A stretch of DNA of 64,000 nt, from contig WYBB01000210.1 of the NCBI GenBank assembly GCA_011526585.1, forward strand, positions 1 through 64,000. The letters are read 5' to 3'. Shown here piece after piece: positions 10,141 to 17,657 of this stretch (the first letter of the stretch is position 1; each line of letters starts with the position of its first letter). The notes below the pieces were generated by a model. That model was not told the DNA's origin and did not search any database. It worked only from the letters and a program-made list of their open reading frames with translations. Source of the DNA: Deltaproteobacteria bacterium. Its GTDB lineage: Bacteria > Myxococcota_A > UBA9042 > PHBI01. The translations under genes were made by a program, and so were the position numbers.

Positions 10141-11148
10141 ATGGCCGGAAGCTCGAAGTCGTCCGTCATCGCCGGCGTGACGGCGAACGCGATCATCACC
10201 GTCGTCAAGTTCATCGGCTTCCTCGCCTCGGGGTCGGCCGCGCTCTTGTCGGAGGCGATCCACTCGGTGGCGGACACCGGCAATCAGAGCCTCCTGCTCG
10301 TCGGCATCGCGCAGTCGCAGCGCCCGCCCGATGAGTCGCACCCCTACGGCTACGCGCGCGACCGCTTCTTCTGGGGGCTGACCTCGGCGCTCGGGATCTT
10401 CTTCCTCGGCGCCGGCATCACGCTCTATCACGGCATCGTCGGGCTCATCGATCCGCACCCGGTCGAGTACTCGTGGATCACCTGGGCGGTGCTCGCGTTC
10501 AGCTTCGTCGTCGAGGGTTGGGCGATGTTGGTGGCGGTGCGCGGCGTCAGCAAGGACGCCAAGGCGGCCGGCGTCAGCTTCAAGCGCTACATCAAAGAGG
10601 GGCGTGACCCGACCATCGCCGCGGTCCTGATGGAGGACGGGGCGGCGATCCTCGGCGTCGTGCTCGCGTCGATCTGCATCATCCTCACGCAGCTCACCGG
10701 CGACGCGACCTGGGACTCGCTCGCGTCGCTCCTGGTCGGGCTCGTGCTCGCGGGCGTGGCGCTGGTCCTCATCATGCAGAACCGGCAGTTCCTGACGATC
10801 CGCGCGGTCGACGACGACGTGCAGGACAAGATCCAGGAGGTCCTCCAGACGCACGGCACGCTCGAGAGCTCCGGCGGGTTCCGGGCGGTCATGCTCGGCG
10901 TCGACAGCTTCCACGTCTCGGCGGGCATCGACTTCGACGGACGCAAGCTCGCCGAGCGCATCATGACCCCGGCGGATCTCGCCGCCGCCAGGGCGGCCGC
11001 CGGCGATGAAGAGAAGCTCAAGGCCTGGGTCGGCGAGTTCTCCGAGCGCATCACCCAGCAGGTCGCGCACGAGATCAACGAGATCGAGGCCAAGATCCGC
11101 GAGGTCGCGCCGCAGGCCGTGCGCATCCAGCTCGAGGCCAAGGGCTGA
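10141..11148 (+). CDS. Cation diffusion facilitator family transporter
   Basis: Inner-membrane divalent metal/proton antiporter of the CDF (SLC30) family. Residues 1-260 hold about six hydrophobic segments, followed by a soluble C-terminal domain with the usual cytoplasmic fold. The metal-site motif of the second helix is EAIHSVAD (Glu38, His41, Asp45). The fifth-helix motif is LMEDGAAILG, the acidic ED variant rather than the HxxxD of bacterial zinc exporters. This pattern is known from ZnT9-like CDF proteins, so substrate specificity may differ from FieF/ZitB. It is 335 aa long and starts after a strong purine-rich site. It could be read with glnE-ilvE. Confidence 0.9.
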   Translation: MAGSSKSSVIAGVTANAIITVVKFIGFLASGSAALLSEAIHSVADTGNQSLLLVGIAQSQRPPDESHPYGYARDRFFWGLTSALGIFFLGAGITLYHGIVGLIDPHPVEYSWITWAVLAFSFVVEGWAMLVAVRGVSKDAKAAGVSFKRYIKEGRDPTIAAVLMEDGAAILGVVLASICIILTQLTGDATWDSLASLLVGLVLAGVALVLIMQNRQFLTIRAVDDDVQDKIQEVLQTHGTLESSGGFRAVMLGVDSFHVSAGIDFDGRKLAERIMTPADLAAARAAAGDEEKLKAWVGEFSERITQQVAHEINEIEAKIREVAPQAVRIQLEAKG

Positions 11149-11156
11149 TCGAGGGA

Positions 11157-11173
11157 GTGGCCCGCCGGGCCAC
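11157..11173. terminator. Bidirectional hairpin between convergent genes
   Basis: A perfect 7-bp stem, GTGGCCC-gcc-GGGCCAC, fills the 33-base gap between the convergent CDF transporter and the TPR-like lipoprotein. There is no U-tract on either side. Confidence 0.4.
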
Positions 11174-11181
11174 CGGTCGCC

Positions 11182-12159
11182 TCAGGGCGCGTGACAGGCG
11201 ACGCAGGCGACGCGGCCCTCGGCAAAGAAGAGCGGGTCGTTCAGCGGGTCGGCGTCGAGGTAGAGATCGATGCGCTCGTCGAGGTCGTCGAGCACCGCCT
11301 GCGCGTCGCCGGCGTAGTCCCAGGTCGCGGCGTCGGGGCTCGCGAGCGCGAGCTCGTAGTAGTAGCGGGCCTTGTCGCGATCGCCGACGCGCGCGTAGAC
11401 GTCGCCGAAGAGCATGAGCGCGCCCTCGTTGTTGTGCGGCACGCGCGCGGTGTTGCGGCAGACGTCGTGGTCGCTGCCGCAGTCGGCGACGGCGAGCAGG
11501 CGGTCGATCGCCATCTGCGGGTAGGGCGTGTCGAGCGGGAAGCGGCCGAAGGCGATGGCGAGGCTGACGTTGTTGAACTCGGGGTAGACGTCGGCGGCGT
11601 CGATCATGAATGCGATCGCCTCGTCGAGGCCGATGCCGAGCGCGCGCGCGGCGCCGACCTTGACGGTGCCGAGCCAGCCGACGATGCGCAGGTCCTCGGG
11701 CGCGAGCGCCATCGCCTTCTCGAGCGCGGGCTGGGCCTGAAGGGCGGCGAAGAGGTTTCCGTCCTCCGCGACCGCGGAGAGCTGCGCCATGCCGAAGAGG
11801 AGCTGGCCGCGCGCGTGTTCGGGATCGAGGGCGAGCCCGGCCGCGAGCGTGTCGATCGCCTCGGCGCGCAGCGCGGTCTCGCCGGCGAGCGCGCGAAAGA
11901 AGAGCGCCTCGCCCTCGGCGATGAGCGCGGCGGCGGGGTCGGCTGGCGCGTCGGTCTCGGCGGCGGTGTCGGTCTCGGCGGGGCTCGTGTCCTCCGCGAT
12001 CGCGGTGTCCTCGGCGATCGCGGTGACCTCGGCGTTATCGGTGTCCTCGGCGACCTCCGCGACATCGGCGTCGGGGGTGGCGGCGGGCTCCGCGCCGTCG
12101 CACGCGGCGAGGGCGAAGAGGAGCGCGGCGGTCGTGCAGGTCATCGCGTCGAGTCTCAT
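11182..12159 (-). CDS. TPR-like lipoprotein with a C-terminal CxxCH heme motif
   Basis: The protein is unrecognised at family level. The ATG at 12159 is chosen because AGGAGG lies 8 nt upstream and a lipoprotein signal follows (LLFALAAC, lipid on the Cys near residue 18). A linker rich in Ala/Glu/Asp/Thr with repeated AEDTAIAEDT runs to about residue 70. The remaining ~250 residues are helical with tetratricopeptide-like spacing (DTLAAGLALDPEHARGQLLFG, ALEKAMALAPEDLRIVGWLG). The final residues are CVACHAP, a complete c-type heme attachment motif three residues from the end. Cys residues also occur in ADCGSDHDVC. It starts 15 nt after the rluF-like stop and probably shares its transcript. Upstream in-frame starts (12168, 12177) are possible. 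Confidence 0.8.
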   Translation of the reverse strand: MRLDAMTCTTAALLFALAACDGAEPAATPDADVAEVAEDTDNAEVTAIAEDTAIAEDTSPAETDTAAETDAPADPAAALIAEGEALFFRALAGETALRAEAIDTLAAGLALDPEHARGQLLFGMAQLSAVAEDGNLFAALQAQPALEKAMALAPEDLRIVGWLGTVKVGAARALGIGLDEAIAFMIDAADVYPEFNNVSLAIAFGRFPLDTPYPQMAIDRLLAVADCGSDHDVCRNTARVPHNNEGALMLFGDVYARVGDRDKARYYYELALASPDAATWDYAGDAQAVLDDLDERIDLYLDADPLNDPLFFAEGRVACVACHAP

Positions 12160-12173
12160 CGGCGGCATCCTCC

Positions 12174-13076
12174 TCATCGGCGTGGCCCTCCTCCGCGCCC
12201 GCGCTCGGTGCGCGCCGGGGCCGCTGAAGGGTGGGGTCGGGACCGCGAGCGCTCGGGCGCGTGCTCGCGCGTGGCCACCTTGACGACCGCCGTGCTCGGC
12301 AGGTGCGGGCGCGTGTCGATGTCGCGCGGCAGCCCGCGCGGCTCGCCCATGCCGAGCGCGAGGAAGAGCTCGCTCATCTCGTCGTGCGAGAGGTGGCGCC
12401 ACTGCCCGCGCGGCAGGGTGCCGAGGCGGATGTGCATGATGCGCTGGCGCTCGAGGCGCCGCACGTGGTTCTGCACCGCCTCGGCCATCTTGCGGATCTG
12501 CCGGTTGCGCCCTTCGGTCAGGATGATGCGCAGGCTCGCCGGCCCGAGCCGCTCGATCGTGCACGGGCGCGTGCGACCCTTGCCGTCGCCGATGTCGACC
12601 CCGCGCGCGAGCTGTCCGATCTGTTGATCGCTCACCGGGTGCGAGAGCTCGACCAGGTATTCCTTCTCGTGGTCGAACTCGCTGCGCAGGATCCCGTTGA
12701 CGATCTCGCCGCGGTTGGTGAGGAGGATGAGCCCCTCGGACATCACGTCGAGGCGCCCGATGTGCACCAGGCGCTCGGGGTAGGCGACGGCGTCGAGGAG
12801 GTTGTTGGGCACCTTCGGATCGGAGGTGCACTCGACGCCGACCGGCTTGTTGTAGGCGATGACGATCGGGCGCGCCTGGCGCGGCACGAGCACGCGCCCG
12901 TCGAGCGCGACCTTGTCCTTGGGGTGCACCTTGGTGCCGAGCGCGGCGAGCTCCCCGTTGACGGCGACGCGGCCGGCCTCGATCCAGCGGTCCGCCTCGC
13001 GGCGCGAGCAGATCCCCTGGTCGGTGAACCAGCGATTGAGGCGGATACCGGCGGCGTCGGCGGGCTTGGCGGTCAT
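12174..13076 (-). CDS. RluF-type 23S rRNA pseudouridine synthase (RsuA/RluB/RluF family)
   Basis: Isomerises uridine to pseudouridine in rRNA. An N-terminal S4 RNA-binding domain (IRLNRWFTDQGICSRREADRW, about 12-75) precedes the catalytic domain with the active aspartate in GRLDVMSEGLILLTN. The strongest resemblance is to RluF (HEKEYLVELSHPVSDQQI, RIILTEGRNRQIRKM, LERQRIMHIRLG). The last ~50 residues are an Arg/Pro/His-rich disordered tail. Start 13076 is chosen for the GGAG site about 8 nt upstream; frames upstream are open but unlike the family. 300 aa. The lipoprotein downstream begins 15 nt after the stop. Confidence 0.93.
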   Translation of the reverse strand: MTAKPADAAGIRLNRWFTDQGICSRREADRWIEAGRVAVNGELAALGTKVHPKDKVALDGRVLVPRQARPIVIAYNKPVGVECTSDPKVPNNLLDAVAYPERLVHIGRLDVMSEGLILLTNRGEIVNGILRSEFDHEKEYLVELSHPVSDQQIGQLARGVDIGDGKGRTRPCTIERLGPASLRIILTEGRNRQIRKMAEAVQNHVRRLERQRIMHIRLGTLPRGQWRHLSHDEMSELFLALGMGEPRGLPRDIDTRPHLPSTAVVKVATREHAPERSRSRPHPSAAPARTERGRGGGPRR

Positions 13077-13159
13077 CTGTGGGCTCCGATGATTCACATC
13101 ATGGGGTGGGAGGCGACATGTCGAGCTCGCCTCGATAGTCGCTGTCACCCGCGATGGGA

Positions 13160-13189
13160 AGGACAAACGTCCGTGCGCTGGCGTATAGA
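13160..13189 (+). promoter_or_regulatory. Promoter candidate for the IPNS-like oxygenase
   Basis: AGGACA (13160-13165) and TATAGA (13184-13189) are 18 bases apart, each 4/6 to consensus. Transcription would start near 13196, 20 nt before the ATG. GGACaaacGTCC overlaps the -35 element and could be an operator. Confidence 0.4.
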
Positions 13190-13215
13190 ACGGCGGTCAT
13201 CGTCAGGAGACACCC

Positions 13216-14325
13216 ATGGTCGCCGAAGCCGTCAGTGCCCAGGACATCCCCGTCGTCGATCTCACCGAGCTCGCCAGCCACGACGCGGACACGCACAGCC
13301 GCGCCAGCGACGCGCTCGCTCGCGCCTTCGGCGAGTTCGGCCTGGTCTTCGTGCGCGCTCACGGCGTGCACGGGCCGACCCTCGATCGCTTCTACGATCG
13401 GTTCCTCGCCTTCACGGCGCTGCCCGAGGCCGACAAGCGCCGCTACGGCCGCCCGGAGATCTGGTTTCAGCGCGGCTGGACCCCGCCCAACACCGAGAAG
13501 GCGGTGATCGCGGGCGGCCAGCCCGACTTCAAGGAGTGCTGGTTCGCCGCGCCCGAGCCGCTCGATCCGCTGGCGCGCCAGCAATATCCGCAGATCTACG
13601 CCGACAACATCTGGCCCGACGGCGACGAGGACTTCAAGGCGACGATGCGCTCGATCGGCCACCAGCTCCACCTCGTCGGCCTCGCGCTCCTGCGCGGATC
13701 GGCGACGAGCCTCGGGCTGCCGCCCTATCGCTTCGAGGCGCTGGTCGACGGCGGACCGCACGTGACGCGCGCGCTCAAGTACCTGCCGCTCACGCCCGAG
13801 CAGCTCGGCACCGGGATCCTCTGGGGCGAGGAGCACACCGACTTCAACCTGCTCACGCTCCTGCCCGGCGGGCGCTTCCTCGATCCCGACGGCCGCCGTT
13901 GCCCGCGCCCCGACGATCAGAGCGGCCTCTACCTGCGCACGCGCCCGAGCGCCGTGCACCCGCAAGGCCGCATGGTGCGCGGCCTCGCGCCCGAGGGCTG
14001 CCTCGTGGCGCAGGTCGGCCAGGAGCTCGAGATCCTCACCGGCGGGCGCTTCCTCGCGACGCCGCACGTCATCCGCGCGCCGCTCTCCGCCGGCTACACC
14101 CGCCTGGCGATGGCGCACTTCATCCACGTGCACGCCCACCAGGTCCTGCAGCCGCTCGAGCCCTTCCGCACCCCCGAGGCGATCGCCGCCTACAGCCCGC
14201 CGGTCCTCGCCGGCACCTACGGCACCAAGACCCTGGTCGACATCGGGCTCGCCCCGCCCGAGGCGCTCGCGCAGCTCGGCTATCGCCACTACGACCGCCT
14301 GCAGGTCGCGCGACGAAACGATTGA
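13216..14325 (+). CDS. Isopenicillin N synthase-like 2-oxoglutarate/Fe(II) oxygenase
   Basis: Non-heme iron dioxygenase of the IPNS/DOXC family. The N-terminal DIOX_N region (IPVVDLTELAS ... FGLVFVRAHGV) is followed by the double-stranded beta-helix. The iron ligands are visible as His and Asp of GEEHTDFNLLTLL and the distal His of ATPHVIRAP, and YTRLAMAHF holds the arginine expected to bind the co-substrate carboxylate. 369 aa. Relatives act in secondary metabolism or amino-acid oxidation; the substrate cannot be deduced. It is followed after 40 bases by tetR, and transcribed divergently from the rluF-like gene. Confidence 0.88.
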   Translation: MVAEAVSAQDIPVVDLTELASHDADTHSRASDALARAFGEFGLVFVRAHGVHGPTLDRFYDRFLAFTALPEADKRRYGRPEIWFQRGWTPPNTEKAVIAGGQPDFKECWFAAPEPLDPLARQQYPQIYADNIWPDGDEDFKATMRSIGHQLHLVGLALLRGSATSLGLPPYRFEALVDGGPHVTRALKYLPLTPEQLGTGILWGEEHTDFNLLTLLPGGRFLDPDGRRCPRPDDQSGLYLRTRPSAVHPQGRMVRGLAPEGCLVAQVGQELEILTGGRFLATPHVIRAPLSAGYTRLAMAHFIHVHAHQVLQPLEPFRTPEAIAAYSPPVLAGTYGTKTLVDIGLAPPEALAQLGYRHYDRLQVARRND

Positions 14326-14350
14326 CGTGTGCCACATCGCCCGGTAAGTG
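14322..14350 (+). promoter_or_regulatory. Promoter candidate of the tetR-efflux operon
   Basis: TTGACG (5/6 to the -35 consensus) overlaps the end of the preceding gene, and 17 bases later TAAGTG occupies the -10 position. The -10 is poor and lies inside the palindrome at 14344-14363. A start near 14357 would leave a leader of only about 9 nt. Confidence 0.35.
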
Positions 14351-14363
14351 AGTCGTCACTTAC
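14344..14363. promoter_or_regulatory. Operator-like palindrome in front of tetR
   Basis: GTAAGTGA-gtcg-TCACTTAC is a perfect 8-bp inverted repeat ending 2 bases before the tetR ATG. TGA/TCA-centred palindromes of this size are typical TetR-family operators. Binding here would cover the -10 element and start site, so autorepression of the whole efflux operon is the simplest reading. Confidence 0.65.
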
Positions 14364-14365
14364 TT

Positions 14366-14983
14366 ATGGCGCGCCCTCGCACCATCGACGACGACACCAT
14401 CCTCGCGGCCGCCCGCGAGGTCTTCATGCGCGACGGTGGCCAGGCGACCACCGCCGAGGTCGCGCGCGCCGCCGGCATCAGCGAAGGCACGATCTTCAAG
14501 CGCTTCGCGACCAAGGACGAGCTCTTCGCCAGCGCCTTCGAGTGCCACTCCGCGTGGCTCGCCGATCTGCCGGCGCGCGCGGGACAAGGAGATCTGCGCG
14601 CGCATCTCGCCACCGTGATCGCCGAGCTCCTGGCGATGTTCCGGGTCGTATTGCCGCGCGTGATGATGCGCGCCGCCCACGGCGGCATGACCGCGGCGGC
14701 GCTCTTCAGGGACATGCCAGAGCCGCCGCCGGTGCGCGTCTTGCGCCTGCTCGGCGACTGGCTCGCCGCGGAGATGAAGCTCGGGCGCCTGCGCTCGACC
14801 GACGCCCAGGTCGCCGCGCGCGCGCTGATCGGCGCCGCTCACAACGTCGCCTTCCTCGAGCTGGTCGCGCCCGAGGCGGCACGGACCGACGATGACGCGT
14901 TCGCGGCCGCGCTCGCCGACCTCCTCGTCGGCGGCTTGCGACCCGAGCAGGACGCCGGCGCGCCGGCCCGAGGACGACGATGA
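14366..14983 (+). CDS. TetR/AcrR family repressor of the first RND efflux operon
   Basis: DNA-binding regulator of 205 aa. The N-terminal helix-turn-helix is clear (TILAAAREVFMRDGGQATTAEVARAAGISEGTIF split over residues 12-45, then KRFATKDELFASAFE). The C-terminal ligand domain is variable, as usual. The ATG at 14366 begins MARPRTIDDD; an upstream GTG at 14348 would fall inside the operator palindrome and is rejected. No Shine-Dalgarno sequence is present, because the palindrome occupies its place. The stop overlaps the outer-membrane factor start (ATGA), so regulator and pump are made from one mRNA. Confidence 0.92.
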   Translation: MARPRTIDDDTILAAAREVFMRDGGQATTAEVARAAGISEGTIFKRFATKDELFASAFECHSAWLADLPARAGQGDLRAHLATVIAELLAMFRVVLPRVMMRAAHGGMTAAALFRDMPEPPPVRVLRLLGDWLAAEMKLGRLRSTDAQVAARALIGAAHNVAFLELVAPEAARTDDDAFAAALADLLVGGLRPEQDAGAPARGRR

Positions 14984-16389
14984 GATCGCGCCTGGTCTTG
15001 CCGCTCCCGATCGCGCTCTTCATGGCGTGCAGCGTGCACTCGGTCGACACCACCCCCACGCCGCCCCTGGCCGCGCCCGTGCCCGAGCGCTTCGTCGAAG
15101 GCGGCGTCGACGGCCCGCCGGTCGAGCGCTGGTGGACGCGCTTCGCCGACCCCGAGCTCGACGCGCTCGTCGCCCGCGTCATCGACGACAACCTCGACCT
15201 CAAGCGCGCCTTCGCGCGCATCGCCCAGGCCGAGGCGATCGCTCGCGGCGCCGACTCGGCCTTCTTCCCCAAGCTCAACGCCCAGGCCGGGGTCGGCGGC
15301 GCGCGCAGCGTCTTCAACGCCGGCGAGCCGATCGGCATCCGCTCGATCGAGGCCGCCAACTATACGCTCGGGGTCTCCGCCTCCTACGAGCTCGACCTGT
15401 GGGGGCGCGTCGCGCACATGAGCGACGCCGCCGCGCTCGACGTGCTCGCCTCGCGCGAGGACATGCAGGCCGTCGCCCTCTCGCTCTCGGCGCGCGTGAC
15501 CGACCTCTGGCTCTCGGCCGTCGGCGAGCGCGCGCTGCTCGCGCTCATCACCCGCCAGGAGGAGGCCGGCAAGAAGCTGGTCGAGCTGGTCGAGCTGCGC
15601 TTCGCGCAGGGACTCGCCACCTCGGCCGAGGTCTACCAGCAGCGCCAGTCGCTGACGGCGATCCAGGCGCAGCGACCGCTGGCCGAGGCGCGCCTCGCGG
15701 TCGCGCTCCACCAGCTCGCCATCCTCGCCGGCCGCCCGCCCGGTGCGCTCGAGCTCGGCGTGCGCGAGCTCCTGCCGGATCCGCCCGCGCCGCCGCCGAC
15801 CGGGATCCCATCGGAGCTGCTCATGCGTCGTCCCGACGTGCGCGCCGCCATGCAGCGCGTCATCGCCGCCGACCACCGCGTCGGCCAGGCGATCGCCGCG
15901 CAGTACCCGTCGCTGTCGCTGTCGGGGTCGACCGGCTTCCAGTCCCCCGATCTGCTCGAGCTCTTCCAGCGCTGGATCTGGAATCTCGCCGCCAACCTGC
16001 TCGCGCCGCTCTTCGACGGCGGCCAGCGCTCGGCCGAGGTCGATCGCACGCGCGCCGCCCTCGAAGAGCTGATCAACGCCTACGGCCAGGTCACCCTCAC
16101 CGCGCTCGGCGAGGTCGAGGACGCGCTCGTCCAGGAGCGCCGGCAGGCCGACTACCTCGCCAACCTCGACGCGCAGCTCGAGCTCGCGCGCCTCGCGCAC
16201 GAGGAATCGCGCACGCGTTACCTCGGCGGTCTCGCGACCTACCTCGAGGTGCTCACCACCGAGCGCGCGCTGCAGCAGATCGAACAGAGCGTGCTTGCGG
16301 CGCGCCGACAATTGCTCGCCCACCGCGTGCAGCTCCATCGCGCGCTCGGGGGGACCTGGCCTCGTGACCTCGACCGGGACGCGCCATGA
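14980..16389 (+). CDS. NodT-family outer-membrane efflux lipoprotein
   Basis: TolC-like channel for tripartite efflux. A lipoprotein signal (LPIALFMACS, lipid on about Cys13) is followed by two OEP repeats with the expected long helices. Diagnostic segments are WWTRFADPELDALVARVI, YELDLWGRV and, in the second repeat, NLLAPLFDGGQR. 469 aa, normal for NodT-type OMFs. ATGA overlaps join it to tetR upstream and to the membrane fusion protein downstream, defining the order tetR-OMF-MFP-RND. Confidence 0.93.
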   Translation: MRSRLVLPLPIALFMACSVHSVDTTPTPPLAAPVPERFVEGGVDGPPVERWWTRFADPELDALVARVIDDNLDLKRAFARIAQAEAIARGADSAFFPKLNAQAGVGGARSVFNAGEPIGIRSIEAANYTLGVSASYELDLWGRVAHMSDAAALDVLASREDMQAVALSLSARVTDLWLSAVGERALLALITRQEEAGKKLVELVELRFAQGLATSAEVYQQRQSLTAIQAQRPLAEARLAVALHQLAILAGRPPGALELGVRELLPDPPAPPPTGIPSELLMRRPDVRAAMQRVIAADHRVGQAIAAQYPSLSLSGSTGFQSPDLLELFQRWIWNLAANLLAPLFDGGQRSAEVDRTRAALEELINAYGQVTLTALGEVEDALVQERRQADYLANLDAQLELARLAHEESRTRYLGGLATYLEVLTTERALQQIEQSVLAARRQLLAHRVQLHRALGGTWPRDLDRDAP

Positions 16390-17657
16390 CCGCCAAGAAG
16401 ATCGTGCTCAACGTCGTGGTGCCGGTGATCGCGGTCGTCGGGGCCGTGCTCATGATGCGCCACCTCATCGCCACGCGCCCGCCTGCGCCGACCCGGCCGA
16501 GCATGCCCGCCGAGCAGCTCGTCACCGTCGAGGAGGCGCGGCGCCACGACGAGGTCCTGCACCTGCGATCGGTCGGCCGCGTCAAGGCGGCGCGCGAGGT
16601 GACGCTGCAGCCCGAGGTCTCCGGCCGCGTCGTCGAGGTCGACCCGCGCCTGGTGCCCGGCGGCATCCTGCCCGAGGGCACGGTGGCGGTGCGCATCGAC
16701 GACCGCGCCTACCGCCTGGCCGTCTCGCAGCAGCAGGCCCAGGTCGCCAAGGCGCGTGTCGATCTGCAGGTCGAGAGCGGACGCAAGGCGGTCGCCGAGC
16801 GCGAGTGGAGCCTCCTCGAAAAGGAGATCGAGGCGAGCGCCGAGGGCAAGGCGCTGGCGCTGCGCGACCCGTACAAGCGCCTCGCCGAGGTGCAGGTCGC
16901 GGCCGCGGGATCGGCGCTCGAGCGCGCGCGCCTCGACGTGCAGCGCACGACCATCGCCGTGCCCTTCAACGCTTTCGTGCGCGAGGAGTCGGTCGAGCTC
17001 GGCCTCCTGGCGACGCCCCAGACACCGCTGGCGCGCCTGGTCGGGACCGACCATTTCTGGGTCGAGGTCACGGTGCCGCTCGACGAGATCGCGCGTGTCG
17101 CCATCCCTGGGATCGGCGGCGTGCCCGACGGCGGTGGGGCGCGCGCGGTGGTGCGGCAGGTCGGCACGGGATCGAGCGCCACCGTCGAGCGCCAGGGGCG
17201 CGTGATCCGTCTCCTCTCCGAGCTCGATCCGCTCGGCGCGCAGGCGCGGCTCCTGGTCGAGATCTCCGATCCGCTCGGGCTCGCCTCGGCCGAGCGTGGG
17301 TTGCCGCTCTTCCTCGGGGCCTTCGTCGACGTCGCCATCGACGTCGCGGCGCTCGACCAGGTGGTGGCGGTACCGCGGCGCGCGCTGCGCGACGGCAAGG
17401 CGGTGTGGGTGCTCTCCGCCGACAATGTCCTGGAGATCCGCGAGGTCGAGATCGTCTGGCGCGACGAGGACGAGGTCCTGGTCAAGCGCGGCGTGGTACC
17501 CGGCGAGCGCATCATCACGAGCCGCCTCAGCGCGCCGGTCGCGGGCATGCCGCTCAAGGTGGCGGCGCCCAAGGACGGGGTCGGCGGCGATCCGGCGGGG
17601 CCGACCGGCACGCCGGGTGGGGCGGGCGCGGCGGCGAAGAAGGCGGTGGCGCCGTGA
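16386..17657 (+). CDS. Periplasmic adaptor (membrane fusion protein) of RND efflux pump
   Basis: HlyD/AcrA-type adaptor of 423 aa. One N-terminal membrane segment (VLNVVVPVIAVVGAVLMM) is followed by the barrel-sandwich half-motifs (REVTLQPEVSGRVVEVDPR and TTIAVPFNAFVREESVELG) around a helical hairpin of about 80 residues, then the beta-barrel and membrane-proximal domains (VPRRALRDGKAVWVL). The C-terminus is a Gly/Pro/Ala-rich tail of about 25 residues. It overlaps the permease start by 4 nt (GTGA). Confidence 0.93.
   Translation: MTAKKIVLNVVVPVIAVVGAVLMMRHLIATRPPAPTRPSMPAEQLVTVEEARRHDEVLHLRSVGRVKAAREVTLQPEVSGRVVEVDPRLVPGGILPEGTVAVRIDDRAYRLAVSQQQAQVAKARVDLQVESGRKAVAEREWSLLEKEIEASAEGKALALRDPYKRLAEVQVAAAGSALERARLDVQRTTIAVPFNAFVREESVELGLLATPQTPLARLVGTDHFWVEVTVPLDEIARVAIPGIGGVPDGGGARAVVRQVGTGSSATVERQGRVIRLLSELDPLGAQARLLVEISDPLGLASAERGLPLFLGAFVDVAIDVAALDQVVAVPRRALRDGKAVWVLSADNVLEIREVEIVWRDEDEVLVKRGVVPGERIITSRLSAPVAGMPLKVAAPKDGVGGDPAGPTGTPGGAGAAAKKAVAP

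Noticed and set aside
8512..11070. Long open frame of about 850 codons antisense to glnE-ilvE-CDF
   Set aside because: Arg/Asp/Glu-rich translation with no domain; it mirrors codon bias of the sense genes. The same holds for other long antisense frames (for example 4644-7175 and 16709-19432).
13089..13102. ATGAT-tcac-ATCAT palindrome upstream of the rluF-like gene
   Set aside because: Only 5-bp arms, no partner site elsewhere, and close to chance expectation.
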